64,000 nt of DNA, from assembly GCA_005697215.1 (NCBI GenBank), contig CP040003.1, forward strand, positions 496,001-560,000, in the 5' to 3' direction. This document shows positions 33,371 through 42,755 of this stretch, in pieces. Made by a program: the position numbers and the translations under genes. This DNA is from Candidatus Saccharibacteria bacterium oral taxon 488. GTDB taxonomy: Bacteria > Patescibacteriota > Saccharimonadia > Saccharimonadales > Saccharimonadaceae. The notes under the pieces are model-generated. The model searched no databases and was not told the origin of the DNA. It saw nothing but the letters and a program-made list of their open reading frames with translations. Each line of letters starts with the position of its first letter. Positions within the stretch are counted from its first letter, which is position 1.

Positions 33371-34894
33371 ATGACGCGCGAGGAATTACTACACCTAGCA
33401 ACACCGCAGTACGATGAAGTGCCGGTACTGGTGTTAGATAGCGCTATTGATTACGCTACCAAAAAATATGCCGGGCAAAAACGCAAGAGCGGCGAACCCT
33501 ACATCACGCACCCGCTGGCGGTGGCTGGGATTTTAGTGGAATGGGGCATGGATATCGACACGGTGATCGCTGGCGTGCTGCATGATACGGTCGAGGATAC
33601 CGATGCGACACTGGATGAATTAGAAAGTTTGTTTGGCCGCGACATTGCCTTTCTGGTTGATGGCGTAACCAAGGTTTCACAGGCGCGCGCTGGTATGCGC
33701 AGCCTTGATAGTTATTTGCCGCACACCAAAGATAACCTCGCCAAACTGATGATCGCGGTCGGAGAGGATATCCGAGTGATTATTATCAAGCTGGCGGATC
33801 GGCTGCACAATATGCGCACGCTTCAATATATGCCGCGCGACAAGCAGAAGAAAATCGCCCGCGAGACAATTGAAGTGTTTGCACCATTAGCAGACCGACT
33901 CAATATGGGGCGGGTGCGCGTGCAGCTAGAAGAGCTCAGTTTCCGATTTTTGATGCCCAAGGATTTTCAGCGCACCAAGAGCCTGATGGACAGCCGCCTA
34001 AAGAAAAGCCAGCGCAAACTCGCCAAAGTCCGCCGCGACGTTACGGCGCGCCTCCAGAGTGAGAGTCTGCAATTTGAGATGGACGGCCGAGTGAAAAGCG
34101 TATATAGCTTGTTCAAGAAGCTCGACCGCGTTGGCGATATTGATAAGATTTACGACCTGATCGCCCTGCGCATCATCGTCGATGATTTAGCGACCGGCTA
34201 TCTGGTACTGGGCGTGCTGCATGAGATGTACCAGCCGTTTTACGAACGTATCAAAGACTATGTCGCCAACCCTAAGCCAAATGGCTATCAAAGCCTACAT
34301 ACGACGATACAAACGCCGACCGGGCAAATCGTTGAGTTCCAGATCCGCACCCGAGACATGCACGAATACGCCGAGCGCGGTTTGGCGGCGAGCTTTCATT
34401 ATAACGAGCAAAAGATGTCTGACGCCTACCGACAGGGGCGAATTGCTGCACTGCCGACAGATTTAGCGTGGATTCGTGACCTACAGGAGACGGCGGCTCG
34501 GGCACGCGAGGGTAAATCATTTGACTCAGAGAAATTCCGCATGAAGCTATTTGAGGATCGAATCTTCGTCTATTCACCCAAAGGCGATATTTATGACTTG
34601 CCGCGCGGCGCCTTCCCGCTGGATTACGCGTACCGTATCCATTCCGACATCGCAGCGCACGCCAGCGGCTTTAAGGTCAATGGCGTCATGAAGCCATTTA
34701 CCTACGAATTGCAGCACGGCGACGTCGTTGAAGTTTTGACCAGCAAATCTGCCAAGCCCAAGCCAGCCTGGCGCGACATGGTCATCACGCCGCACGCCAA
34801 AACCAAACTGCGTATGCAACTGTCAAAAAGCGGCGGCGTACTAGCACATTTGACCGGATTAACCGACGGCGTTTCATCGCTGTTTCGACGGTAA
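33371..34894 (+). CDS. RelA/SpoT-family (p)ppGpp synthetase/hydrolase without ACT domain
   Basis: 507 residues from the ATG at 33371. The HD hydrolase domain is recognisable (YITHPLAVAGIL, VLHDTVEDTD, IKLADRLHNMRTL). The synthetase domain has YDLIALRIIV and NPKPNGYQSLHTTI, and a TGS domain follows (IFVYSPKGDIYDLPRGAFPLDYAY). The usual C-terminal helical/zinc-finger and ACT regions are missing, since family members are about 730 residues. Both catalytic sites look intact, so it is probably bifunctional but lacks part of the ribosome-sensing module. Confidence 0.92.
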   Translation: MTREELLHLATPQYDEVPVLVLDSAIDYATKKYAGQKRKSGEPYITHPLAVAGILVEWGMDIDTVIAGVLHDTVEDTDATLDELESLFGRDIAFLVDGVTKVSQARAGMRSLDSYLPHTKDNLAKLMIAVGEDIRVIIIKLADRLHNMRTLQYMPRDKQKKIARETIEVFAPLADRLNMGRVRVQLEELSFRFLMPKDFQRTKSLMDSRLKKSQRKLAKVRRDVTARLQSESLQFEMDGRVKSVYSLFKKLDRVGDIDKIYDLIALRIIVDDLATGYLVLGVLHEMYQPFYERIKDYVANPKPNGYQSLHTTIQTPTGQIVEFQIRTRDMHEYAERGLAASFHYNEQKMSDAYRQGRIAALPTDLAWIRDLQETAARAREGKSFDSEKFRMKLFEDRIFVYSPKGDIYDLPRGAFPLDYAYRIHSDIAAHASGFKVNGVMKPFTYELQHGDVVEVLTSKSAKPKPAWRDMVITPHAKTKLRMQLSKSGGVLAHLTGLTDGVSSLFRR

Positions 34895-34916
34895 GCAAAA
34901 CACTCACACCTCATCC

Positions 34917-35160
34917 CAGAGACTGTGGCAGCCGCGACACCTCCTCCGCCAGAGACTGTGAAACGTTCGCGAGGAGCGGACGTTTCAGCCGAACGCTCGC
35001 GAGAAATCTCCAGTGGAGATTTGAGCGAAGAGTGTACTCTGGCGGCGGACGGTGGAGCGGCTGCTGCGGTTCGTTTTCCAGCCGTCTCCTCCAAGTCGAA
35101 TGCATCCGGCAACGCCGTCTGCAGAACTATCGACTTGTCGGAGAGACTGACGGTCACGCT
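34917..35160. ncRNA. Highly structured intergenic island, candidate RNA or palindromic element
   Basis: Between convergent rel and ppa lies about 330 bases without a supported gene. Nested pairings are: GCAGCCGC (34928-34935) with GCGGCTGC (35057-35064); CCGCCAGAG (34946-34954) with CTCTGGCGG (35037-35045); inside them GAAACGT/ACGTTTC (34960-34986) and AAATCTCC/GGAGATTT (35004-35022). A separate stem is CAAGTCGA/TCGACTTG (35092-35137). CAGAGACTGTG is directly repeated (34917, 34950). The open frames here are GC-rich and low-complexity, so they are not called. Confidence 0.5.
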
Positions 35161-35225
35161 GTAACAAATACGCATACCCGATTCTTGCAAGATGCGATAT
35201 CGCTTTGCTTTGCAAGATAGTAGTA

Positions 35226-35759
35226 TTACGCCTGCTCGTTCCAGCGCTCAATCGCCGCCGCTACAACCTGCTTGGCAGCATCAACGCCAGCAAATTCTTT
35301 GACAATGGTCGAGCCTGGCTTTTTCAGATCCTTGTAGTGATTAAAATGGAATTCAATTTGCTTAATCAGCTGCGCTGGCAAATTTTCCAGTGACTGAATG
35401 GCGTTTCCAGTATGACGATCGTCGCTTGGCACGGCGATAATTTTATCATCAACCTCATCGTCATCAACAAACTTCATCACGCCGAGGATTCGCGCCTCGA
35501 CTACCAGCCCAGTCGTCAGCGGCGTGTCCGTGACCAATAGCACATCCAGCTCGTCGCCATCCTCGTCCAGCGTTTGTGGAATAAAACCATAATTAGTCGG
35601 CTTGGCAAAAATCGCCGGATCAACCCGATCTAGCCGCATGACGCCAACTTTTCGATCCCATTCAATTTTATGATTTGACCCAGCCGGAATCTCCACGACA
35701 ACGGTGATTTCGCCGTCCTGATAGTTTCCCGGTGTTAATACTTGGTTAAAATCTGCCAT
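35226..35759 (-). CDS. ppa: Inorganic pyrophosphatase (family I)
   Basis: 177 residues. Family I landmarks are VVVEIPAGSNHKIEWD, YGFIPQTLDEDGDELDVLL with the metal-binding Asp cluster, and the C-terminal FNHYKDLKKPGS. It hydrolyses pyrophosphate to drive biosynthesis. Three bases after trxB, in the FKBP-trxB-ppa operon. Confidence 0.95.
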   Translation of the reverse strand: MADFNQVLTPGNYQDGEITVVVEIPAGSNHKIEWDRKVGVMRLDRVDPAIFAKPTNYGFIPQTLDEDGDELDVLLVTDTPLTTGLVVEARILGVMKFVDDDEVDDKIIAVPSDDRHTGNAIQSLENLPAQLIKQIEFHFNHYKDLKKPGSTIVKEFAGVDAAKQVVAAAIERWNEQA

Positions 35760-35762
35760 ATA

Positions 35763-36695
35763 CTACTCCTCTCTGGCTTTTTCTTGTAAATATTCACGAA
35801 TTTGCAGTGCCGCCACTGCGCCCTCACCGACCGCCGAAGCGATTTGCATGGTTGCACCCGAACGGACATCGCCCGAGGCAAAGACACCGGGGACATTGGT
35901 ACGCAAGTGTTCGTCAGTGACGATGTGTCCTCCGAGGTCCAGCTCAACATCTGACTCCTTCAAGAACTGCGTGTTCGGAATGAGGCCGATAAAGACGAAC
36001 AATCCATCTGCAGTAAATTCTTTTTGCTCGCCGTCTTGGGTTGATTTGACGCCGTAGAATTTGTCGTCCTTCACAATAATTTCATCGGTTGTCGCGCCAA
36101 GGTGGACGGTTATTTTGCCTGCATCAACATATTTTTGCAGCTCCCTCTGCAAGACATCGCTGGCGCGTAATTTACTGCGCACCAATAGGTCAACGTGGCT
36201 GGCGTAACGAGTCAAAAATATCGCTTCCTGCACCGCCGAGTTGCCGCCGCCAACGACGATCAAGCACTTGTCGCGGTAAAATGCACCGTCGCACGTCGCA
36301 CAGTAGTGTACGCCGCGGCCGTACAATTCATCTTCACCCGGCACGCCCAGCTTGCGGTGATTTGAGCCGGTCGCCAGCAGCACCGCTTTGGCGCGCACCG
36401 GCTGACTATCGACCGTCAATTCCAATTCGCCGTCAACTTGCTTCAGGGCCGTCACGTCGCCGTACTCGATCTCCGCACCGAATCGCTCAGCCTGCTGCTG
36501 CAGCTCGGACGCCAATTTCATACCGGTCACACCCTCGGCAAACCCTGGATAATTATCGATTTGATCAGTGATGGCCGCCATACCGCCAACCACGCCGCGT
36601 TCGTATAGTGTTGTCGGCACGTCTTCGCGCGATAGGTAAATTGCGGCCGTCAGCGCACTTGGGCCAGCGCCGACAATGATAACCTCCTTAGACAT
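35763..36695 (-). CDS. trxB: Thioredoxin reductase
   Basis: 310 residues. FAD-binding GAGPSALTAAIYL, redox-active CATCDG, NADPH-binding GGGNSAVQEA, and the C-terminal GVFASGDVR FAD motif are all present. It reduces thioredoxin with NADPH. The start overlaps the end of the FKBP gene by 8 bases. Confidence 0.95.
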   Translation of the reverse strand: MSKEVIIVGAGPSALTAAIYLSREDVPTTLYERGVVGGMAAITDQIDNYPGFAEGVTGMKLASELQQQAERFGAEIEYGDVTALKQVDGELELTVDSQPVRAKAVLLATGSNHRKLGVPGEDELYGRGVHYCATCDGAFYRDKCLIVVGGGNSAVQEAIFLTRYASHVDLLVRSKLRASDVLQRELQKYVDAGKITVHLGATTDEIIVKDDKFYGVKSTQDGEQKEFTADGLFVFIGLIPNTQFLKESDVELDLGGHIVTDEHLRTNVPGVFASGDVRSGATMQIASAVGEGAVAALQIREYLQEKAREE

Positions 36696-37365
36696 TCAAC
36701 CCCCTTGATCTATAATATCGCTTGATAACTTCTGGCATCTCCGGCCGTGGAATCTCCGCCGGTTTCTCGATAGCCATTACCACAAATTTAAGTGGCGCAT
36801 TGGCAGGAATTTTATCGCCCTGGCCTTTATCGCCATAAGCTTTGTCAGCTGGAATCGTCAGTTCGCGCACACCGCCAACCTTCATACCAATCAGCCCCTC
36901 TTTCCAGCCCTGAATCACCGACGTATGTGCTGGGCCGTTTACCGCAAACGGCGCTTTCAATTTACCGCTGTTGATTGACTGATCAAAAATCTCACCCTTG
37001 GCATTCCAACCGATGTAGTAAACCGCAAATTTGGTGTCATCTTTGACCTCCGCGCCGTCACCCACGACCAAATCTTCTTTGCCTAGCTCCTTCACGCCAG
37101 CAGCCTCAAAGGCGCTGACTCGCGTACTAAACCCCGAAAACTTGCCGTGATATTTACTGTTCAATTCCGCCGTCTGAGCGTCAACTTTCTTTTGCCACTC
37201 CGTGGTTGCTTTTTTATAATCTTCTTGCGCCTGCTTCAGCTCGGCCTGATCTTTGGCGTCATTGCCTGGCTGCACCATCATGGCGATGAACCCGCCAATT
37301 GTCCCAATCGCTAATGTCCCCGTGATGATCCATATACCGAGTCGCTGTCCCCTCTTCGTCGCCAT
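36688..37365 (-). CDS. Membrane-anchored FKBP-type peptidyl-prolyl isomerase
   Basis: 225 residues with AAAGGAGG before the ATG. An N-terminal membrane span (IWIITGTLAIGTIGGFIAMMV) and a coiled-coil stretch (about 35-65) precede the FKBP domain (about 105-215: FAVYYIGWNAKGEIFDQS, VIQGWKEGLIGMKVGG, LTIPADKAYG). It would assist folding at the membrane or outside the cell. First gene of the FKBP-trxB-ppa operon. Confidence 0.9.
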   Translation of the reverse strand: MATKRGQRLGIWIITGTLAIGTIGGFIAMMVQPGNDAKDQAELKQAQEDYKKATTEWQKKVDAQTAELNSKYHGKFSGFSTRVSAFEAAGVKELGKEDLVVGDGAEVKDDTKFAVYYIGWNAKGEIFDQSINSGKLKAPFAVNGPAHTSVIQGWKEGLIGMKVGGVRELTIPADKAYGDKGQGDKIPANAPLKFVVMAIEKPAEIPRPEMPEVIKRYYRSRGLNV

Positions 37366-37395
37366 AATCCTCCTTTATCTTACCTTGAAATTATA

Positions 37396-39195
37396 TCAAT
37401 GTTTCCCCTCAACCGCAATGTCGTAGCGTGCCAGCTCATCGTCAATCCCCACACCGGCTGTCCGCTGTAGCTTGAGCAAATCAGCATAAATGCCGCCCGA
37501 TTTCGCCAGCTGTTTCGGCGTACCGATCTCGTCGACCCGGCCATCTTTTAGCGTCACAATTCGATCTACTGTGGCAATAGTACTTAGCCGGTGAGCGATA
37601 ATCAGCGTCGTCCGCCCCTTCATCAACCGCTCCAGCGCCTGCTGCACTAGATGCTCGCTCTTGCTGTCGAGATTGCTCGTTGCCTCGTCGAGAATGAGAA
37701 TTGGCGCATCCTTGAGTACCGCCCGCGCGATGGCAATGCGCTGCTTTTGACCGCCGGACAGCTTGAGGCCGCGCTCGCCAATTTGCGTGTCGTACCCTTT
37801 GTCAAGCTCACTGATGAAGTCGTGCGCGTTGGCGGCCTTGGCGGCGGCAATCACTTGCTCATCCGTCGGCTCGTCGGCGCCATAGGCGATATTTTCACGA
37901 ATTGTGCCGGAAAAGAGCGCTGGCTCCTGAAACACCGTGGCAATGTGGCGACGCAAGCTCTTTTGCTGCACCACATCAATTGCCACATCATCAATCATAA
38001 TCTCACCACTGTCTGGCTGATACAGGCGCATCAGCAAGTTCGTTAAAGTGGTCTTGCCGCCGCCCGACTCGCTGACGAGAGCGACATGCTCACCGGGACG
38101 AAGCGTAAACGAGATATCGGTCAACACTGGTTTTTGCATGGCAGAGGCGTAGCGAAACGAGACATTGCGAAATTCGACCGCCCCGCGGCTCACCACTAAT
38201 TCCGGCGCGTGACGGTTATCTTCGATCGCCGGGCGCAGCGTCATCACACCAACGAAATCCCTACTCCCGGCCAGAGCTTTCTGGAAATTATCAACGATGA
38301 AACTCATATTAAATAGCGGCATCCGCAAATTATTAATCAGTGTGATCAATAGCACCATATCGCCGATCGAAAAGCGCCGCTCGGTCGTCTGCACAAAAAT
38401 GTAGGCAAAAATCATGAAGAAAATGACCGACAGCACCACGCCGCGCACAATGTCCATGCTGTGCCAGTAGCGCGATTGCTTGCGCGTAATGGCAATTGTT
38501 TTGCGGTAACGCTTGGCAAAATGACGATATTCGAGCGACTCGCGGACGTAGCTTTTGACAACTTTGATCTGAGCAATGACTTCGGCGAACCGGCCGCTGG
38601 CCATATCTGTCTCGTGATTTTTACGGTTCTGAAAGGCCTGCCACTTCTTGCTGGTCAGCGCCGTCAGCCACATAAACAGCGGGTACATGATGACCACCAT
38701 GATCGCCAGCTCCAGACTGTACATCAGAACGATGCCGATGGTAATACCCGTCGTCAGCAGCATCTGGAAAAAGTTGTTGGCAAACATGTTCAGGAAATTC
38801 GTCGTTTCGGTAATCGCCCGGTTGAGGCGATTGATAATCGTCCCGGTCAGCTCGCCATCAAAATAACTTTGCGGCAAGCCAAGCAAGTGATGATAGTACC
38901 GCGTCGACAGCTGCTGTTTGAGCCGCGTGGCCATCACGTCGCCCCAGTAACCGCCAAGGTTTCGCACAATCGTATTCGTCACGTCAAGCGCCAGTAGCAC
39001 CAGCGCCAGGAAAATTGCCTGCTCAATTCCTACATTACCGCCCTCAACCACCTCAACCATCAAGTTGGTCGCCCGCGAAATCACGAACGGTACTGCGATG
39101 CCGGTCAGCGCCACGACAACCGAGCTGACACTAACTCCGATGTAGTATCTGCCCATGCCGCGCGCATATCGGAGCATGTGGATCAGCGGCTTCAT
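37396..39195 (-). CDS. ABC exporter, fused membrane and ATPase domains (MsbA-like)
   Basis: 599 residues: six transmembrane segments in about 1-310, then the ATPase domain. Signature LSGGQKQRIAIARA, Walker B PILILDEATSNLDS and the H-loop IIAHRLST are intact. The Walker A reads VSESGGGKTT, with the first Gly of GxxGxGK replaced by Ser. It probably works as a homodimer exporting a lipid or hydrophobic compound. The ATG overlaps the pheT stop (TGATG). Confidence 0.9.
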   Translation of the reverse strand: MKPLIHMLRYARGMGRYYIGVSVSSVVVALTGIAVPFVISRATNLMVEVVEGGNVGIEQAIFLALVLLALDVTNTIVRNLGGYWGDVMATRLKQQLSTRYYHHLLGLPQSYFDGELTGTIINRLNRAITETTNFLNMFANNFFQMLLTTGITIGIVLMYSLELAIMVVIMYPLFMWLTALTSKKWQAFQNRKNHETDMASGRFAEVIAQIKVVKSYVRESLEYRHFAKRYRKTIAITRKQSRYWHSMDIVRGVVLSVIFFMIFAYIFVQTTERRFSIGDMVLLITLINNLRMPLFNMSFIVDNFQKALAGSRDFVGVMTLRPAIEDNRHAPELVVSRGAVEFRNVSFRYASAMQKPVLTDISFTLRPGEHVALVSESGGGKTTLTNLLMRLYQPDSGEIMIDDVAIDVVQQKSLRRHIATVFQEPALFSGTIRENIAYGADEPTDEQVIAAAKAANAHDFISELDKGYDTQIGERGLKLSGGQKQRIAIARAVLKDAPILILDEATSNLDSKSEHLVQQALERLMKGRTTLIIAHRLSTIATVDRIVTLKDGRVDEIGTPKQLAKSGGIYADLLKLQRTAGVGIDDELARYDIAVEGKH

Positions 39196-41708
39196 CAGAC
39201 TATTTCAGCGCCCCACGCGTCTTTGGCCACCCGCTCAATCTGCTGCATCACCGGCGCGATATCCTTATCCGCCAATGTCCGTGCGAGTGAAGTAAACGTC
39301 AGCCGCCATGTTATCGTTTTCTGCGCCACATCCTCCTCAGACTGATAAATAGTGAGTGGCTCAATTCGCACCGCCATATCAACGTCCCGTACAACCTCGT
39401 CCAGCGTCTGTAGTAGCTGCTGATACTTGACAGCGGATGGCACTTTGAGCGAGATATCGCGCGTCGTTGAAGGATAGCGGCTGAGTGGCTGATAATGACT
39501 GTCACGCTTGGCGTAGACAGCCTCCAAGCCAGCCGTATCCAAGCTCGCCGCTGCCACGTACGCCGGCAATTTGAAATTCTTGATGACCGACTGCTTCAGT
39601 TCACCGACCATGCCGATAAACTGCCCGTCAGTCGTCTCGACCAGTGCACTGCGCGACTGGTCAAACGGTGCCGTAACTGGGAAATTGAGCTCCTCTTCAA
39701 TTGGCTTGAATACCAACTCAGCGCCAAGGTCATGAGCCAACTGCTCAACCAGGCGGCGAATCGTGTAAAATGGTGCACCCGCTCCCGGCTTTTTGGCAGC
39801 GTAGACAATATCCGTGAACTGACTGGCTTCTGGCAGGCCATCTTCACCCAAACCATGCATTTTGCTGTGACCCTTGCCCATTTCAAACAAAGCGAACTCA
39901 TCGTGCCCGGCCTTGATGTTGGTGTGAACTTTGTCGAGCAAACTCGGCAATACCGTCAGGCGATAATATTGCAAATCAGGACTGAGGGCGTTTGATAATT
40001 TGTATGCCTGGCTGATGTCTTGCTCGGCGTTTTTCAGGATGCGTTCGTGAACAAAACTGTAGGTCAAGACTTCGTTGGCACCAGCACGCGACAGACTACG
40101 GCGAACGGCGTTTTTCAATTCTCGGCGCAGGTTTTTCGGCGCTGATTTGATGCTGCGCATTGGCAATTGACGCGGCAATTTATCAAAGCCATACAGCCGG
40201 CCAACCTCCTCAACGATATCCTCAGGTAGCTCAATATCGGTGCGCCAAAACGGGCTGTAGACCATCATGCCGTCCTCACTATACTCGCGCCCTTCATCAA
40301 CGAAAAACTCAACGTTTCCTAGCAGCGTGTTCATTTCACCATCGGTAAAATTTACGCCGAGCCGCTCTTCAACAAATCCACTCGGCACCAACAGGCCACC
40401 GCACCAATGCATACTATCAGCCAACACAGACCGCAGAGACTGATGATTCTTAAACAGCACGGGACTAGCTTGTTCACCGCCAGTCATACCCATGAGTCGC
40501 TTGAGTACCGGGTCGGTTTGTGCCGGTGACTGACCCTTATTAAACCGCGTCAACGCATCGGTAAAAATGCCGTGGCGCATGGCCGTGCGGCGCAGCGCAT
40601 ACATATCAAAATTAGCACATTCTAGGACAATATTTTTGGTGTCATTTGAAACCTCAGTGTCGGCACCACCCATAATTCCCGCCAAACCAATCACGCCCTC
40701 GCCGTCAGCAATGACGATATCGTCATTCTTCAGCTCATATTCCTTGCCATTGAGCAGACTGACTTTCTCGCCGTCACGAGCCAGCCGCGCCCCGAGTGTA
40801 GACCCGCGCAATTTGTCATAATCATAGGCGTGCGTTGGCTGCGCCGTCATGAGCATTATGTAATTCGTGGCATCGACAATGTTGTTAATTGGCCTGCCAC
40901 CCATCGCCACCAACTGGCATTGCAACCACAGCGGACTTGGCTGCACCTCAATATTTTTGATGGCTACCGCTGAAAACACCGGCACTACTTCAGTCGCCTC
41001 ATTGAAGATCTCGAGCTCAAGACCGTCGCCGCCAGCAAATTCTTGAATCACATTGTACCACTCGGGGCTGGTAAACTGCTGGTGAAAAATCCCGGCAATC
41101 TCGCGTGCCACGCCGAGCTGCCCAAAGCAATCCGGCCGGTGAGTAAACATCTTATTCTCAATGTCCAGCACGTAGTCGTCCAAACCAAACGTTTCCGCGA
41201 AACTCGCACCTGCCGTAAGTTCAACGCCCACCGGCACGTCGTGTTCATAAATCTCAACAATTCCCTCGTGATCCGTACCAATCGCCAGCTCGTCGGCCGC
41301 CGCCAACATACCCTGACTCAGCACGCCGTGCAGTGGCCGCGCATCTAGCACAAACGGCTCGTCGTCGTCAAAGCTTGCCGGCACCGTGCTTTTTGGCGGC
41401 AGCCAAATCGCCCACATATCCGCATGCACATTTGGCGCGCCGCAGACCACTTGTACCAGACCGCTCTCATCGCGCGGCACATCCGCTACCACACCGCCAT
41501 CATCAATCTTGGTCACACTCAGCCGGTCAGCATCAGGATGCTTGACGCATTCAACCACCCGGACGATTCGTGCGCCGCCATATTTAGCGTTGAGGTCGAT
41601 CACTTCTTCGACGCCACCAAGCTGCTGATTGACCCGCGACACCAACTCATCTACCGGCGGCAATTCAAAATTAATCAATTGTTTGATAATGTTTAGGCTG
41701 ACTTTCAT
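39195..41708 (-). CDS. pheT: Phenylalanyl-tRNA synthetase beta subunit
   Basis: 837 residues, full family length. An N-terminal tRNA-binding (EMAP-like) domain (about 40-150), the B3/4 editing domain, B5, the catalytic-like core (VLTYSFVHERI, FEMGKGH), and a C-terminal FDX anticodon-binding domain (LSRYPSTTRDISLKVP). Partner of PheS, whose gene is about 4 kb upstream and in a different transcription unit. The start appears leaderless (TATACT then seven bases). Confidence 0.95.
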   Translation of the reverse strand: MKVSLNIIKQLINFELPPVDELVSRVNQQLGGVEEVIDLNAKYGGARIVRVVECVKHPDADRLSVTKIDDGGVVADVPRDESGLVQVVCGAPNVHADMWAIWLPPKSTVPASFDDDEPFVLDARPLHGVLSQGMLAAADELAIGTDHEGIVEIYEHDVPVGVELTAGASFAETFGLDDYVLDIENKMFTHRPDCFGQLGVAREIAGIFHQQFTSPEWYNVIQEFAGGDGLELEIFNEATEVVPVFSAVAIKNIEVQPSPLWLQCQLVAMGGRPINNIVDATNYIMLMTAQPTHAYDYDKLRGSTLGARLARDGEKVSLLNGKEYELKNDDIVIADGEGVIGLAGIMGGADTEVSNDTKNIVLECANFDMYALRRTAMRHGIFTDALTRFNKGQSPAQTDPVLKRLMGMTGGEQASPVLFKNHQSLRSVLADSMHWCGGLLVPSGFVEERLGVNFTDGEMNTLLGNVEFFVDEGREYSEDGMMVYSPFWRTDIELPEDIVEEVGRLYGFDKLPRQLPMRSIKSAPKNLRRELKNAVRRSLSRAGANEVLTYSFVHERILKNAEQDISQAYKLSNALSPDLQYYRLTVLPSLLDKVHTNIKAGHDEFALFEMGKGHSKMHGLGEDGLPEASQFTDIVYAAKKPGAGAPFYTIRRLVEQLAHDLGAELVFKPIEEELNFPVTAPFDQSRSALVETTDGQFIGMVGELKQSVIKNFKLPAYVAAASLDTAGLEAVYAKRDSHYQPLSRYPSTTRDISLKVPSAVKYQQLLQTLDEVVRDVDMAVRIEPLTIYQSEEDVAQKTITWRLTFTSLARTLADKDIAPVMQQIERVAKDAWGAEIV

Positions 41709-41715
41709 ATATACC

Positions 41716-41721
41716 AGTATA
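41716..41721 (-). promoter_or_regulatory. -10 element of a leaderless transcript (pheT)
   Basis: TATACT on the minus strand, then seven bases, then ATG at 41708. No Shine-Dalgarno. Confidence 0.6.
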
Positions 41722-41726
41722 TCATT

Positions 41727-42233
41727 CTAATCAACGGTGTAGTCAAACACCTTGACAGGAATATCTTTTTCCTGAGCTTGGTCAATCGTAAACGTCGTGC
41801 CAGAGCTATCGTTGACCCGAAACGCCACCAGTTCGTCCGCCAAGTCAACAATTTGACAATTACGCGCATGAAATGAATCAGCATTAACTCCATTAAAATC
41901 AGTAGCATCGTGCAGTACTCCTGGCCGATGTTTGGCGATGTCTCGCAAAAGAGCGATCGTCGCAATCGCATCATCCTGGCGACATTTGCCGACAGCTGCA
42001 CGATCATACAATGCTTGGCAATACAGCTCCAGCTCCACTGGCAAAAATATCCGAAACCGTGCCGCCTCCAGGCCACATTCATACGCCAGCCGCGCCGCTT
42101 CGTGATCAGCACCAGTCGCGCCACCCGACACAATCCCGCCGCCTTCAGCAATCTTTTGCCCGACAAACTGCTCAATATCGCGGCGAATCGTGTCATTTAC
42201 TTCACGTGTACCGACAACTCCGAGCCACTTCAT
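41727..42233 (-). CDS. SLOG-fold protein, DprA/LOG-like nucleotide-binding
   Basis: 168 residues. N-terminal strand WLGVVGTREV and the glycine-rich loop GGGIVSGGATGADHEAARLA match the SLOG superfamily (DprA/Smf, LOG). It lacks the extra DprA C-terminal domain. Such proteins bind nucleotides or single-stranded DNA, or cleave nucleotide ligands; the substrate here is unknown. It follows the HIT gene by 30 bases, probably one operon. Confidence 0.7.
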   Translation of the reverse strand: MKWLGVVGTREVNDTIRRDIEQFVGQKIAEGGGIVSGGATGADHEAARLAYECGLEAARFRIFLPVELELYCQALYDRAAVGKCRQDDAIATIALLRDIAKHRPGVLHDATDFNGVNADSFHARNCQIVDLADELVAFRVNDSSGTTFTIDQAQEKDIPVKVFDYTVD

Positions 42234-42262
42234 AGTTCGCCCCGTTGGTTAAAGTTAAAATA

Positions 42263-42718
42263 TTACCCTTGAGCAGCAATGATCTGCGCCTGAATCCGGT
42301 CTAGTTCGGCCTCATCCATCTTTGGCCCCTCGGTCGTCGTCAGCCAACCACGATAGCTCTCGTGAAACTCTGCGTTCTCTGCCCAGACATCAGTCCGCCC
42401 TGCCAAGTCACCATGTAGCGGATACAGCTTGGCGTGCACATGCGCCACGCCCGTCCCCTCGAATACCAGCGCTACCCGCGGTGTATCAAACGCGCGCTCC
42501 AGCAGCCGCGCCACCTGGCGCACTGCTCGCATAAACTCGAGATACAGCGTCTCGTCAATCGCAAAAATATAATCGCCCGGGTTGCGCTTTGGAATGACCA
42601 CTGTCACCCCCGGGGTATTTGGAAACGGCGTGAGAAACGCCAGGAACTGCTCGTCCTCCCAAACCTTCCATGATTTTACGGTGCCTGATACAATGTCGTC
42701 GAAAATTGTATGGTTCAT
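42263..42718 (-). CDS. HIT-family nucleotide hydrolase/transferase-like protein
   Basis: 151 residues. The start TIFDDIVSG and VVIPKRN are typical of HIT proteins. The motif reads HVHAKLYP, so the HxHxH triad has Lys at the third position, while the middle (nucleophilic) His is kept. It would act on nucleoside phosphoramidates or dinucleotides, perhaps with altered kinetics. Leaderless start: TATAAT then six bases. Confidence 0.8.
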   Translation of the reverse strand: MNHTIFDDIVSGTVKSWKVWEDEQFLAFLTPFPNTPGVTVVIPKRNPGDYIFAIDETLYLEFMRAVRQVARLLERAFDTPRVALVFEGTGVAHVHAKLYPLHGDLAGRTDVWAENAEFHESYRGWLTTTEGPKMDEAELDRIQAQIIAAQG

Positions 42719-42724
42719 GCGTCC

Positions 42725-42730
42725 ATTATA
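42725..42730 (-). promoter_or_regulatory. -10 element of a leaderless transcript (HIT gene)
   Basis: TATAAT on the minus strand, then GGACGC, then ATG at 42718; TTTACC lies 18 bases further upstream. Confidence 0.65.
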
Positions 42731-42755
42731 TCAAACTTATGCTAAATCGGTAAAA

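Noticed and set aside
34702..35190. Minus-strand ORF of 162 codons over the end of rel and the structured island, and a plus-strand ORF at 34925-35164
   Set aside because: Low-complexity Ala/Ser/Arg content, no ribosome site; the region is better explained by inverted repeats.
41705..42196. Second minus-strand frame (163 codons) overlapping the SLOG gene
   Set aside because: The SLOG frame has the family motifs; the other frame is Arg/Leu-rich noise.
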